Positions 7,230-15,916 of a stretch of 64,000 nucleotides of DNA are shown here, one piece after another (position 1 is the stretch's first letter; each line of letters opens with the position of its first letter). A program made the translations under genes and the position numbers. The stretch spans positions 310,001 to 374,000 of the forward strand of contig NZ_CP039291.1 of the NCBI RefSeq assembly GCF_004798685.1. The letters run 5' to 3'. Under the pieces are notes generated by a model. The model had not been told where the DNA came from. It did not search any database and was given only the letters and a program-made list of their open reading frames with translations. The stretch is from Cellulomonas shaoxiangyii. GTDB lineage: Bacteria; Actinomycetota; Actinomycetes; Actinomycetales; Cellulomonadaceae.

Positions 7230-8375
7230 TCAGGCGGGGACGCGGACGACGAGCGCCTGGCGGTCCACGCGCGCCTCGATCTCCGTGGCGCGGCCCACGA
7301 CGTCGCCGTCGACCTGCACGGCCTCGGGCCCGCCGGCGCCGAGGCGCACCTTCTTGGCGCGGACGTGGTCGATGCGCCCGATCTTCGCCGGCAGGTCGTT
7401 GCGCACGCCGACGCCCTGCAGCACGACCTCGCCGAACAGCTGCGCCCAGCCGGCGATCCCGCCGCGCGTGTCGATCATCGCCACGTCGAGCTCGCCGTCG
7501 TCGATCACGGCGTCGGGCAGGAGCGTGATGCCGCCGGGCAGCTTGCCGCAGTTGCCGATGAGCAGGCTGCGCACCCGGATGGTCGACGTGGGCTCGTCGT
7601 CGAGCTTCAGGCGCAGCCGCAGCCGGCGGCCGTTGAGGTGGCGTGCGCCGGAGACGAAGTACGCCATCCAGCCGACCTTGGCCTTGAGGTCCTCGTCGGT
7701 GTCGGCGACCATCTGCGCGTCGAACCCGAGCCCGGCGATGACGAGGAAGACGTGGTCGCGCGGCTGGTCGGTGTCGGCGGGCATGTCGTCCGCCGCCTCG
7801 GCGATGTCGTCGTCCATCTGCGACTCCCACTTCGTGACCCGCAGCCAGCCGACGTCGATCGGCTTGTCCTGGCCGTCCAGCGCGACGGCCATCGCGGCGA
7901 TCGGGTCGTTCAGCGGGATGTCGAGGTTGCGGGCGAGCAGGTTGCCCGTGCCGAGGGGCATCAGGCCCATCGGCACGCCCGTGCCGGCGAGCGCCTCGGC
8001 CACCGCGCGGACCGTGCCGTCGCCGCCGACCGCGATGACGACGTCGGCGCCTCCCTCCAGGGCGGTGCGCGTCTGGCCGACGCCCGGGTCCTCGACCGTG
8101 GTCTCGAGCCACAGGGGCTCGGGCAGGTAGCGCTCGGAGGCGGCCTTGTAGACGGCGGCACGCAGCTCGGGCACGTCGGGCTTCGACGGGTTGGCGACGA
8201 AGGCGACGAGGCGACCCTCGCGCGGCGCCACCGGCGCCTGCTCCTCCGCCTCGGCCCGCGCGACGTCGGCGTCGGCGCGCTGGCGGCGCTGCTGCGCGAA
8301 CACGACGCCGGCCAGCGCGAGCGCCAGCACGGCAAGCACGGCGGCGACGACCGAGACCCACTCCACCCAGGACAT
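7230..8375 (-). CDS. diacylglycerol kinase family lipid kinase
   Basis: A 381-residue DagK-like enzyme that phosphorylates a lipid or sphingoid-type alcohol with ATP. Residues 1-27 form one membrane anchor, followed by a short charged linker. The catalytic N-domain has VAFVANPSKP at about 56-65 and the nucleotide motif AVGGDGTVRAVAEAL at about 113-127, followed by GLMPLGTGNLLARNL. The second beta-sandwich domain has GNCGKLPGGITLLPDA and closes with QVDGDVVG. The substrate cannot be named; membrane anchoring suggests lipid turnover or phosphatidate recycling. ATG 8375 is chosen since TACGTT lies six bases upstream. Confidence 0.85.
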   Translation of the reverse strand: MSWVEWVSVVAAVLAVLALALAGVVFAQQRRQRADADVARAEAEEQAPVAPREGRLVAFVANPSKPDVPELRAAVYKAASERYLPEPLWLETTVEDPGVGQTRTALEGGADVVIAVGGDGTVRAVAEALAGTGVPMGLMPLGTGNLLARNLDIPLNDPIAAMAVALDGQDKPIDVGWLRVTKWESQMDDDIAEAADDMPADTDQPRDHVFLVIAGLGFDAQMVADTDEDLKAKVGWMAYFVSGARHLNGRRLRLRLKLDDEPTSTIRVRSLLIGNCGKLPGGITLLPDAVIDDGELDVAMIDTRGGIAGWAQLFGEVVLQGVGVRNDLPAKIGRIDHVRAKKVRLGAGGPEAVQVDGDVVGRATEIEARVDRQALVVRVPA

Positions 8376-8381
8376 GGCGCG

Positions 8382-8387
8382 AACGTA
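8382..8387 (-). promoter_or_regulatory. TACGTT -10 box of the lipid kinase
   Basis: TACGTT on the minus strand, six bases before ATG 8375. It lies 80 bp from the oppositely directed serS promoter. Confidence 0.6.
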
Positions 8388-8469
8388 CCGGCACGCCCGG
8401 GGTCCGGCGATCCGGACGGCGCATCGGCCCGGCACGTCTGCCGGACGCGGCGGTGTCGCCGACGGTCGG

Positions 8470-8475
8470 TAGTGT
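8470..8475 (+). promoter_or_regulatory. TAGTGT -10 box of serS
   Basis: TAGTGT with a six-base gap to GTG 8482; no ribosome site is present. No T-box-like leader fits in the short gap to the divergent gene. Confidence 0.6.
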
Positions 8476-8481
8476 CGTCGG

Positions 8482-9792
8482 GTGATCGATCTGCGGCTCC
8501 TGCGGGAGGACCCCGATGTCGTGCGCGCGAGCCAGGTGGCGCGCGGTGAGGACCCGCACCTCGTCGACGAGGTGCTCGACGCCGACGCCTGGCGCCGCTC
8601 CGCCCTGACGGAGTTCGAGACGCTGCGCGCCGAGCAGAAGGCGCAGGGCAAGAAGGTCGCGCAGGCGTCCGGTGACGAGAAGCAGGCGCTCCTCGCGCAC
8701 ACCAAGCAGCTCGCCGAGCGGGTCAAGGCCCTGCAGGCGGACGCCGCCGCGGCGGAGGAGCGCGCCACCGAGCTCGCGCGCCGCATCGGCAACGTGGTCG
8801 AGGAGGGCGTGCCCGCCGGCGGTGAGGACGACTACACCGTGCTCGAGCACGTGGGCACGCCGCGCGACCTGGCGGCCGAGTACGGGCCCGACTTCGTCGT
8901 CCGGGACCACCTCGACCTCGGCGAGGGGCTCGCTGCCATCGACACGGAGCGCGGGGCGAAGGTGTCGGGCGCACGGTTCTACTTCCTCACGGGGATCGGC
9001 GCGCGCCTCGAGCTCGCGCTGCTGACCGCCGCGACCGACCTGGCGCTGCGCAACGGGTTCACGCCGATGATCACGCCGACGCTGGTCAAGCCCGAGATCA
9101 TGGCGGGCACGGGGTTCCTCGGCGCGCACGCCGACGAGATCTACCGGCTCGAGGCGGACGACCTGTACCTCGTCGGCACGAGCGAGGTCGCCCTCGCGGG
9201 CTACCACAAGGACGAGATCCTCGACCTGGGCGACGGCCCCCTGCGGTACGCCGGCTGGAGCGCGTGCTACCGGCGCGAGGCCGGCTCGTACGGCAAGGAC
9301 ACCCGCGGCATCATCCGCGTGCACCAGTTCCACAAGGTCGAGGCGTTCGTGTGGACCCGCCCCGAGGACGCCGCGGACGAGCACCGCCGGATCCTCGCGT
9401 GGGAGAAGGAGATGCTCGCGCTCGTCGACCTGCCGTACCGCGTCATCGACACGGCCGCGGGCGACCTCGGCTCGAGCGCCGCCCGCAAGTTCGACTGCGA
9501 GGCGTGGCTGCCCAGCCAGCAGCGCTGGATGGAGGTCACGTCGACGTCCAACTGCACGACGTACCAGGCGCGCCGCCTGGGCGTGCGTGAGCGCACCGAG
9601 GACGGCATGCGCACGGTGGCCACCCTCAACGGCACGCTCGCCACGACGCGCTGGATCGTCGCGATCCTCGAGAACCACCAGCAGGCCGACGGGTCGGTCC
9701 GGGTGCCCGAGGGTCTGCGCCCGTACCTGGGCGGCCTCGAGGTGCTGGAGCCCGTCGCGGCGCAGGGGGCGGGTCGGGGGGCCGCCCGATGA
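8482..9792 (+). CDS. serS: seryl-tRNA synthetase
   Basis: Charges tRNA-Ser in the cytoplasm. The 436-residue class II enzyme begins with [17 protein letters not shown] and a long antiparallel coiled-coil arm (residues about 25-110) that grips the long variable arm of tRNA-Ser. The catalytic core shows motif 2 as [26 protein letters not shown] sequence around residues 262-283. Motif 3 is [19 protein letters not shown] around 390-408. Length is normal. Two tRNA-Ser genes are also in this window (24.5 and 57.0 kb). The stop codon overlaps the next gene's ATG (ATGA), so the HAD gene is translationally coupled. Confidence 0.97.
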   Translation: MIDLRLLREDPDVVRASQVARGEDPHLVDEVLDADAWRRSALTEFETLRAEQKAQGKKVAQASGDEKQALLAHTKQLAERVKALQADAAAAEERATELARRIGNVVEEGVPAGGEDDYTVLEHVGTPRDLAAEYGPDFVVRDHLDLGEGLAAIDTERGAKVSGARFYFLTGIGARLELALLTAATDLALRNGFTPMITPTLVKPEIMAGTGFLGAHADEIYRLEADDLYLVGTSEVALAGYHKDEILDLGDGPLRYAGWSACYRREAGSYGKDTRGIIRVHQFHKVEAFVWTRPEDAADEHRRILAWEKEMLALVDLPYRVIDTAAGDLGSSAARKFDCEAWLPSQQRWMEVTSTSNCTTYQARRLGVRERTEDGMRTVATLNGTLATTRWIVAILENHQQADGSVRVPEGLRPYLGGLEVLEPVAAQGAGRGAAR

Positions 9793-10586
9793 GCCGCACC
9801 CGCCTGGTCGCCCTCGACGTCGACGGCACGCTCATGAGCTACGACGGCGTCATCTCCGCGGACGTGCGGGCGGCCGTGGCCGACCTCGTCGCCGCGGGCG
9901 TGCACGTCGTCGTCGCCACGGGCCGGTCGATGCACTCGGCCGTGGACGTCGCCCTCGACCTCGGCCTCACGCGGGGCTGGGCGGTGTGCTCCAACGGCGC
10001 GGTCACGGCCCGCCTCGACCCCGACGCCCCGGGCGGGCACACCGTCGCGCACGCCGTCACGTTCGACCCCGCGCCGGCGCTGCGGGCCATCGCGCTGGAG
10101 ATCCCCGACGCGCTGTTCGCCGTCGAGAACCTCGGCGTGGGCTTCCTCGTCACCCGGGAGTTCCCGCCGGGCGAGCTGACGGGCGCGCACCGCGTCGTCG
10201 GGTTCGACGAGCTCGTCGCGCGGCCCGCGACCCGCGTCGTCGTCCGCAACCCCGCCGGCACGCCGGAGGAGTTCCACGAGCTGGTGCAGCGCGTCGGCCT
10301 GCACGAGGTGTCGTACGCCGTCGGGTGGAGCGCGTGGCTCGACCTCACGCCGGGCGGCGTGACCAAGGCGAGCGCGCTCGAGGAGGTGCGGCGCGAGCTG
10401 GGCGTCGAGCCGTTCGAGACGCTCGCGGTCGGCGACGGGGAGAACGACGTCGAGATGCTGCGGTGGGCGGCGTGCGGCGTCGCGATGGGCCACGCGCTCG
10501 AGCACGTGCGGCTCGCGGCCGACGAGGTCACGGGCACGATCGAGGACGACGGCGCAGTCGCGGTCCTGCGGCGCGTCCTGGCCTGA
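9789..10586 (+). CDS. Cof-type HAD-IIB phosphatase
   Basis: A 265-residue soluble Mg-dependent phosphatase of the HAD superfamily, type IIB cap. Motif I is DVDGTL at residues 10-15 with Asp10 as nucleophile. Motif II is the Thr of VVATGRSM at about 40. The catalytic Lys is in GGVTKASAL near 195, and motif IV is [10 protein letters not shown] near 215. Substrates of such enzymes are sugar phosphates or pyridoxal/flavin phosphates and cannot be told here. It shares an ATGA junction with serS; this pairing recurs in actinobacteria but its reason is unknown. Confidence 0.9.
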   Translation: MSRTRLVALDVDGTLMSYDGVISADVRAAVADLVAAGVHVVVATGRSMHSAVDVALDLGLTRGWAVCSNGAVTARLDPDAPGGHTVAHAVTFDPAPALRAIALEIPDALFAVENLGVGFLVTREFPPGELTGAHRVVGFDELVARPATRVVVRNPAGTPEEFHELVQRVGLHEVSYAVGWSAWLDLTPGGVTKASALEEVRRELGVEPFETLAVGDGENDVEMLRWAACGVAMGHALEHVRLAADEVTGTIEDDGAVAVLRRVLA

Positions 10587-10690
10587 CCTGCGGCGACGCG
10601 CACGCCGCGGCCCTCGGGGGTTCCCGCGCACCGTCGCGCCCAACGTTCCCACCGTGACCTGATCGTGACCGGTTCGTCTGTGTTTCGCCC

Positions 10691-10719
10691 TTGCACGGCT
10701 TGCTGAAACGGACTTGTCT
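10691..10719 (+). promoter_or_regulatory. possible promoter of the sugar ABC operon
   Basis: TTGCAC and TTGTCT are separated by 17 bases, 57 bp before the binding-protein start. A loose GTTTC/GAAAC inverted pair (10682-10686 and 10705-10709) overlaps it and might bind a sugar-responsive repressor. The -10 match is weak. Confidence 0.3.
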
Positions 10720-10775
10720 CGGTGCAGGCCGGGCCGACGACGGTCCGCCAACGACCACGAGGACGTGGAGGTCCC

Positions 10776-12167
10776 ATGAAGCGGATCCAGAGGAGGCGCG
10801 GGCTCACGCTCGCCGCATCGGTCGCCGGGCTCGGGCTCGTGCTCACGGCGTGCTCGGGCGGTGACAGCGGCGACGGGGGCGACGGCGGGACGACCGGGGG
10901 CGCCGGGGAGGCGGCCGTCGACTGCTCCGAGTTCGAGGAGTACGGCGACCTCGAGGGCACCACCGTCACGGTGTACACCTCGATCGTCGACCCCGAGGCG
11001 GAGCAGCAGCGCGACTCGTACGCCCCGTTCGAGCAGTGCACGGGCGCGACCATCGAGTACGAGGGCTCGCGCGAGTTCGAGGCGCAGCTGCCCGTCCGGC
11101 TCGAGGCCGGCAACCCGCCCGACATCGCGTACATCCCGCAGCCCGGCTTCCTCGCCTCGCTCGTGGCGGAGTACCCCGACGTCGTGCAGGCGGCACCGGA
11201 GGCCGTGGTCGACAACGCGAACGAGTACTACTCCGAGGAGTGGGTGAACTACGGCACCGTCGACGGGACGCTGTACGCGACGCCGCTCGGCGCGAACGTG
11301 AAGTCGTTCGTCTGGTACTCGCCCGCCCTGTTCGAGGAGAACGGGTACGAGATCCCCGCCACGTGGCAGGACCTGCTCGACCTCACCGACCAGATCGTCG
11401 AGGACAACCCCGACGCCAAGCCGTGGTGCGCGGGCATCGAGTCCGGCGACGCCACCGGCTGGCCGGCCACCGACTGGCTCGAGGACGTCGTGCTCCGCAC
11501 GGCCGGGCCTGACGTGTACGACCAGTGGGTCAACCACGAGATCCCGTTCGACGACCCGCAGATCGTCGCGGCGCTCGAGGAGGCCGGCGGCATCCTCAAG
11601 AACGAGGACTACGTCAACGGCGGCCTCGGCAACGTCGAGTCCATCGCCACGGCGCCGTGGACCGAGGCCGGGCTGCCGGTCATCGACGGCTCCTGCTTCC
11701 TGCACCGCGCGGCCAACTTCTACGCCGCGAACCTCGAGGGCTACGAGGTCGCCGAGGACGGCGAGATCTTCGCGTTCTACCTGCCCGGCCCGACCGAGGA
11801 CGAGAAGCCCCTGCTCGGCGGCGGTGAGTTCGTGACCGCGTTCTCGGACCGCCCGGAGGTCCAGGCGTTCCACGCGTACCTGTCGAGCCCGCAGTGGGCC
11901 AACGCCAAGGCCGAGTCCACCCCGGGTGGCGGCTGGCTCAGCGCCAACAGCGGCCTCGACCGTGACCTGCTGACCTCGCCGATCGACCAGCTGTCGTTCG
12001 ACCTGCTGACCGACGACGCGTACACGTTCCGCTTCGACGGCTCGGACCAGATGCCGGGTGCCGTCGGTGCCGGTGCGTTCTGGCGCGAGATGACGGCCTG
12101 GATCAGCCCCGGGCAGGACGCGCAGACGACGCTGACGAACATCGAGGCGGCCTGGCCGACCAGCTGA
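10776..12167 (+). CDS. sugar ABC transporter substrate-binding lipoprotein (AglE-like)
   Basis: A 463-residue extracellular binding protein. It has a type II signal peptide with lipobox LTAC (Cys at about residue 28) followed by a Gly/Ser/Asp linker. The family 1 binding-protein fold contains VTVYTSIVDPEAEQQ, a PDIAYIPQPG domain crossover and several Trp residues (WYSPALF, WPATDWLED) suited to sugar stacking. The partners resemble alpha-glucoside AglFG permeases, so an alpha- or mixed-linkage oligosaccharide is likely; the exact ligand is not shown. The start has GGAGG at 10767-10771. A strong hairpin separates it from the permeases. Confidence 0.88.
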   Translation: MKRIQRRRGLTLAASVAGLGLVLTACSGGDSGDGGDGGTTGGAGEAAVDCSEFEEYGDLEGTTVTVYTSIVDPEAEQQRDSYAPFEQCTGATIEYEGSREFEAQLPVRLEAGNPPDIAYIPQPGFLASLVAEYPDVVQAAPEAVVDNANEYYSEEWVNYGTVDGTLYATPLGANVKSFVWYSPALFEENGYEIPATWQDLLDLTDQIVEDNPDAKPWCAGIESGDATGWPATDWLEDVVLRTAGPDVYDQWVNHEIPFDDPQIVAALEEAGGILKNEDYVNGGLGNVESIATAPWTEAGLPVIDGSCFLHRAANFYAANLEGYEVAEDGEIFAFYLPGPTEDEKPLLGGGEFVTAFSDRPEVQAFHAYLSSPQWANAKAESTPGGGWLSANSGLDRDLLTSPIDQLSFDLLTDDAYTFRFDGSDQMPGAVGAGAFWREMTAWISPGQDAQTTLTNIEAAWPTS

Positions 12168-12184
12168 CGTCGCGACTCGTGCGT

Positions 12185-12215
12185 GGTGGGGGTCACCGCT
12201 CCGGTGGCCCCCACC
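12185..12215 (+). terminator. intra-operon hairpin after the binding-protein gene
   Basis: GGTGGGGG at 12185-12192 pairs with CCCCCACC at 12208-12215, and CACCG with CGGTG inside, giving a near-perfect 14-bp stem with a three-base loop and no following T-run. In this position it probably acts as partial terminator or mRNA 3' stabiliser, giving more binding protein than permease. Confidence 0.7.
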
Positions 12216-12271
12216 AGGCTGTCCGCCGTACCCGCCGGCCACGGGCCGGCACGACGAGGGGATGACCTTCC

Positions 12272-13261
12272 GTGGACTGGTTGCTCCGCCCGGACACGAC
12301 ACCCGAGAAGCTGCTGCTGATGGTCGTGGCCATGGCGCTGTTCGTCGTGGTGATGGGCGCGATCCTGCTCGGGGTGGACCGCCTGAAGCGGGCGCCGACC
12401 TGGCTGGTCGTGCTCGGCTTCCTGGGACCGACCCTGCTGTTCCTCACCTTCGGCCTGCTCTACCCGGGCCTGCGCACCGTCGTCGCGTCCTTCCAGGACT
12501 CGCGCGGCAACGGGTTCGTCGGGTTCGACAACTACGTCACCGCGTTCACGCAGGACCAGTTCCAGCTCGTGCTGCGCAACACGGCCCTCTGGGTGGTGCT
12601 GGTCCCGCTCGCGGCGACGTTCTTCGGCCTCGTGTACGCGGTGCTGGTCGATCGCACCCGGTTCGAGTACGTCGCCAAGACGCTGATCTTCCTGCCGATG
12701 GCGATCTCGCTGGTGGGGGCGTCGATCATCTGGAAGTTCGTCTACGAGTACAAGCCCGACCAGGGCAACGTGGCGCAGACGGGCCTGCTCAACCAGCTCC
12801 TGGTCTGGATGGGGCTGCCACCGCAGCAGTTCCTGCTCGACCAGCCGTGGAACAACGTCGCGCTCATCGTCGTCATGGTGTGGATCCAGGCCGGGTTCGC
12901 GATGACCGTGCTGTCGGCGGCGATCAAGGCGATCCCGGACGACATCGTCGAGGCCGCCCGGCTCGACGGGCTGCACGGCGCGAAGATGTTCCGCTACATC
13001 ACGGTGCCGTCGATCCGCCCGGCGCTCGTCGTCGTCGTGACGACCATCGCGATGGCGACGCTGAAGGTCTTCGACATCGTCCGGACCATGACCGGCGGCA
13101 ACTTCAACACCTCGGTCGTGGCGTACGAGTTCTACACGCAGAGCTTCCGGGCGCAGCAGCGGGGGCTGGGTGCCGCGCTCGCGGTCATCCTGTTCCTGCT
13201 GGTCATCCCGATCATCGCGTACAACGTCCGGCAGCTGAGGCTCGCGGAGGAGATCCGATGA
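12272..13261 (+). CDS. sugar ABC transporter permease (AglF-like)
   Basis: A 329-residue inner-membrane permease of the MalF type with about eight membrane helices. The coupling-loop EAA motif is DIVEAARLDGLHGAKMFRYI near residues 230-250, which docks an ATPase. The segment FLPMAISLVGASIIWKFVYEYKP is typical of the alpha-glucoside branch. GTG 12272 follows GAGGGGA at 12255-12261. The stop overlaps the next gene's start. No ATP-binding subunit is encoded nearby, so the system must borrow a shared one such as MsiK, as actinobacterial sugar importers often do. Confidence 0.88.
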   Translation: MDWLLRPDTTPEKLLLMVVAMALFVVVMGAILLGVDRLKRAPTWLVVLGFLGPTLLFLTFGLLYPGLRTVVASFQDSRGNGFVGFDNYVTAFTQDQFQLVLRNTALWVVLVPLAATFFGLVYAVLVDRTRFEYVAKTLIFLPMAISLVGASIIWKFVYEYKPDQGNVAQTGLLNQLLVWMGLPPQQFLLDQPWNNVALIVVMVWIQAGFAMTVLSAAIKAIPDDIVEAARLDGLHGAKMFRYITVPSIRPALVVVVTTIAMATLKVFDIVRTMTGGNFNTSVVAYEFYTQSFRAQQRGLGAALAVILFLLVIPIIAYNVRQLRLAEEIR

Positions 13262-14196
13262 CCGTCATCCCGCCGACGACGCTGGTCGACCCGACCGAGG
13301 CCGACACGCGCAAGCTCGGCACGCTCACGCGGGCGGAGCAGCGGGCGATCGCGGCCAAGGGCAGGCTCAGCTCCCCGTGGGCCTCGGGCATCGCGATCGT
13401 GCTGGCGATCGCGTGGACCGTGCCGACGTTCGGCCTGCTCGTCACGTCCTTCCGGCCGCGGACCGAGATCCGCTCCTCGGGGTGGTGGACGTTCCTGCAG
13501 GACCCGCAGGTGACGCTCGAGAACTACAGCGAGGTGCTGTTCGGCTCCTCCACGAGCTTCGCGACGTTCTTCGTCAACTCCCTCGTGATCACGCTGCCCG
13601 CCGTCGTCATCCCCATCGCGCTGGCCCTGCTCGCCGCGTACGCGTTCGCGTGGATCGACTTCCGGTTCCGCGAGCTGCTGTTCGTCGCGGTGTTCGCGCT
13701 GCAGGTCGTGCCGATCCAGGTGACGCTCATCCCGCTGCTGTCGCAGTACGTCAGCTGGGGCCTGAACGGGTCGTTCTGGGTGGTGTGGCTGTCGCACTCG
13801 ATCTTCGCGCTGCCGCTCGCGATCTACCTGCTGCACAACTTCATGAAGGACATCCCGGCGTCGCTGGTCGAGGCGGCGCGCGTCGACGGTGCCGGGCACG
13901 TCACCGTGTTCTTCCGCGTGCTGCTGCCGCTCCTGACGCCGGCGATCGCGTCGTTCGGCATCTTCCAGTTCCTGTGGGTGTGGAACGACCTGCTCGTCGC
14001 GCTCGTGTTCGTCGGCGGCACCACCGACGTGGCGCCGCTGACGGTCCGCATCGCCGAGCTCGCCGGCACCCGCGGGTCGCAGTGGCACCTGCTGTCCGCC
14101 GGGGCGTTCGTCGCGATGATCGTGCCGCTCGTCGTCTTCCTGGCGCTGCAGCGGTACTTCGTCCGCGGTCTGCTGGCGGGGTCCGTCAAGGGCTGA
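13258..14196 (+). CDS. sugar ABC transporter permease (AglG-like)
   Basis: A 312-residue MalG-type permease with a cytoplasmic N-terminus of about 45 residues and six membrane helices. The EAA loop is SLVEAARVDGAGHVTVFFRV near 200-220, followed by PLLTPAIASFGIFQFLWVWND. Its ATG overlaps the stop of the previous permease (ATGA), so the two are made together. The open frame extends back through the other permease region in this frame, but that is a shadow of the first permease. A 19-bp terminator follows. Confidence 0.9.
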   Translation: MTVIPPTTLVDPTEADTRKLGTLTRAEQRAIAAKGRLSSPWASGIAIVLAIAWTVPTFGLLVTSFRPRTEIRSSGWWTFLQDPQVTLENYSEVLFGSSTSFATFFVNSLVITLPAVVIPIALALLAAYAFAWIDFRFRELLFVAVFALQVVPIQVTLIPLLSQYVSWGLNGSFWVVWLSHSIFALPLAIYLLHNFMKDIPASLVEAARVDGAGHVTVFFRVLLPLLTPAIASFGIFQFLWVWNDLLVALVFVGGTTDVAPLTVRIAELAGTRGSQWHLLSAGAFVAMIVPLVVFLALQRYFVRGLLAGSVKG

Positions 14197-14201
14197 CGCG
14201 T

Positions 14202-14242
14202 CGACGAGGGCCCCGGTGCGCGCCGCACCGGGGCCCTCGTCG
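14202..14242 (+). terminator. strong terminator of the sugar ABC operon
   Basis: A perfect 19-bp stem, CGACGAGGGCCCCGGTGCG at 14202-14220 against its exact complement at 14224-14242, with a three-base loop. It lacks a T-run and ends 10 bp before the next promoter. Confidence 0.85.
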
Positions 14243-14251
14243 TGCGCCGCG

Positions 14252-14257
14252 TAGCCT
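14252..14257 (+). promoter_or_regulatory. TAGCCT -10 box of the EamA gene
   Basis: TAGCCT, six bases, then GTG 14264. It insulates the gene from the upstream operon together with the terminator before it. Confidence 0.6.
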
Positions 14258-14263
14258 GACCGC

Positions 14264-15136
14264 GTGCCCGCCCCGCTGCTGTTCGTCGTCTCGGGGCTGA
14301 CGCAGTACGTCGGCGCCGCGATCGCCGTCGGCCTGTTCGCGGTGCTCCCTGCGGGCGTCGTCGCGTGGCTGCGGATCGCGGTCTCCGCCCTGGTGCTGCT
14401 GGCGTGGCGCAGGCCGTGGCGCGACCGCGGCCTGTGGGAGCCGCGCCGCCTGGGCCTCACCGCGGCGTTCGGCGTCGTGCTCGCGGTCATGAACGTCGCG
14501 TTCTACGTCGCCATCGAGCACCTGCCGCTCGGCACCGCCGTCGCGCTCGAGTTCCTGGGGCCCGTCGCCGTGGCCGCCGTGACGGGCGTCGGCTGGCGGG
14601 ACCGCGCGGCCATCGCCGTCGCCGCCGTGGGCGTGGTGCTGCTGGCGGGCGTCAGCCTCGACGCCGGTCCGGGCGCCGTCACGGGCCTCGTCGCCATCGG
14701 CGTCTCCGCCGTCTGCTGGGCGGCGTACATCGTGCTCGGGCGCCGCGTCGCCCGGTCCGGTGCGCCGGGGGCGGGCGGGCTCGCCGTCGCGATGACCGCC
14801 GGGGCGCTCGTCCTCGCGCCGTTCCTCGCCGGCGGTGCGGGGCCGGCCCTGCGTGACCCGGGGCTCGCGGCGCTCGTCGTCGCGATCGCCGTGTGCTCGT
14901 CCGTGGTGCCGTACGCGCTCGAGCAGGTCGTGCTGCGGCGGGTCAGCGCGGCCACGTTCGCCGTCCTGCTCGCGCTCCTGCCCGCCACCGCCGCCGTCGT
15001 CGGCGCTGCCGTGCTGCGGCAGTGGCCGCACGGGCTCGAGCTCGTCGGCCTCGTCCTGGTCTCCGGTGCCATCGCGCTGACCGCGCGGTCCGGCGCCGAG
15101 GAGCCCGCCGAGGCGGCGGCGCCCCCGGCCCCCTAG
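14264..15136 (+). CDS. EamA family (RhtA-like) transporter
   Basis: A 290-residue membrane protein with ten predicted helices in two EamA repeats. It resembles RhtA-type exporters of threonine, homoserine and other metabolites, with VAFYVAIEHLPLGTAVALEFLGPV in the first repeat and VVPYALEQVVLRRVSAATFAVLL-like sequence in the second. The substrate is unknown. The gene stands alone, converging on bpa with a shared hairpin between. Confidence 0.82.
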   Translation: MPAPLLFVVSGLTQYVGAAIAVGLFAVLPAGVVAWLRIAVSALVLLAWRRPWRDRGLWEPRRLGLTAAFGVVLAVMNVAFYVAIEHLPLGTAVALEFLGPVAVAAVTGVGWRDRAAIAVAAVGVVLLAGVSLDAGPGAVTGLVAIGVSAVCWAAYIVLGRRVARSGAPGAGGLAVAMTAGALVLAPFLAGGAGPALRDPGLAALVVAIAVCSSVVPYALEQVVLRRVSAATFAVLLALLPATAAVVGAAVLRQWPHGLELVGLVLVSGAIALTARSGAEEPAEAAAPPAP

Positions 15137-15144
15137 CCGGGAGA

Positions 15145-15173
15145 GCCGGGGCCGTCAGAGGTACTGCCCCGGC
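15145..15173. terminator. hairpin between EamA and bpa genes
   Basis: GCCGGGGC at 15145-15152 pairs with GCCCCGGC at 15166-15173. On the minus strand the stem overlaps the last codons of bpa; the convergent position fits a bidirectional terminator. Confidence 0.45.
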
Positions 15174-15766
15174 GTGGGTCGCACGTCGCCGCTGTCGGCC
15201 TGCGGTGCGGGCATGCCGAACGGGACGCCCGGCCCAGGCGGGCGGGCGCCGGGCGGCAGGGCGCGGCGCATCTGCGTGAGCTGTGCCTGGGCGGCCATCT
15301 GCTGGGCCACCAGCGCCGTCTGGATGCCGTGGAAGAGCCCCTCCAGCCAGCCCACCAGCTGGGCCTGCGCGATGCGCAGCTCCGCGTCGGAGGGCGCCGC
15401 GTCCTCGGAGAACGGCAGCGCGATCCGCCGCAGCTCGTCGACGAGCTCCGGGGACAGCCCTTCCTCGAGCTCGTGCAGCGACCGCTCGTGGATGTCCGCG
15501 AGCCGGGCGCGCGCGGCGTCGTCGAGCGGCGACGCCCGGACCTCGTCGAGCAGCTGCTTGATCATCGTGCCGATCCGCATGACCTTCGCGGGCTGCTCGA
15601 CCATGCCGGCGACGTCCTCGCGGCGGTCGTCGTCCTGCTCCGGCGGGGCGTCCCCCGCAGGGCCGTCGGGGCCGCCGGGCTCCCCGCCCGCGGGGACCAC
15701 CACCATGCGCGGGCGGTCGTCGGGCGTGCGGGCCTCGTCGTGCCGGGTGTCGTCCACCCTCGCCAT
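15155..15766 (-). CDS. bpa: bacterial proteasome activator family protein
   Basis: A 203-residue protein of the Bpa/PafE (former DUF2587) family, the ATP-independent ring that opens the 20S proteasome to unfolded proteins. The acidic, Pro-rich N-terminus (about residues 1-55) is disordered. A helical core from about 60 to 165 carries VEQPAKVMRIGTMIKQLLDEV and LVGWLEGLFHGIQTALVAQQM. The C-terminus ends in GQYL, the tail that docks in proteasome pockets. No proteasome genes are in this window. ATG 15766 gives the full protein; GTG 15757, with CAGAAT seven bases upstream, is an alternative leaderless start. Confidence 0.9.
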   Translation of the reverse strand: MARVDDTRHDEARTPDDRPRMVVVPAGGEPGGPDGPAGDAPPEQDDDRREDVAGMVEQPAKVMRIGTMIKQLLDEVRASPLDDAARARLADIHERSLHELEEGLSPELVDELRRIALPFSEDAAPSDAELRIAQAQLVGWLEGLFHGIQTALVAQQMAAQAQLTQMRRALPPGARPPGPGVPFGMPAPQADSGDVRPTPGQYL

Positions 15767-15904
15767 TCTGGCCCCGGGCACGCGTGCCCGCAGCGTGGGT
15801 CGGGGTGGTCGCCGACCGGGGCCGGTGCCGGGTGCCCACCCACGGACGGCGGGAGGGCCCGCGACCCCGCCGCCGGCCGCCCGTGCCGCGGCGTCGGCGC
15901 TGGC

Positions 15905-15910
15905 TAGGCT
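15905..15910 (+). promoter_or_regulatory. TAGGCT -10 box of the epimerase gene
   Basis: TAGGCT is six bases before ATG 15917, within the 150-bp divergent gap with bpa. Confidence 0.6.
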
Positions 15911-15916
15911 GGCGGC

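Noticed and set aside
6970..9678. Large minus-strand frame of 902 codons across the lipid kinase, serS and MFS genes
   Set aside because: Arg/Gly/Asp-rich shadow reading opposite recognisable conserved proteins on other frames.
12262..14196. A single 644-residue double permease
   Set aside because: The first half is the wrong frame of the first permease gene (12272-13261); the true genes overlap by ATGA and each gives a normal-length permease.
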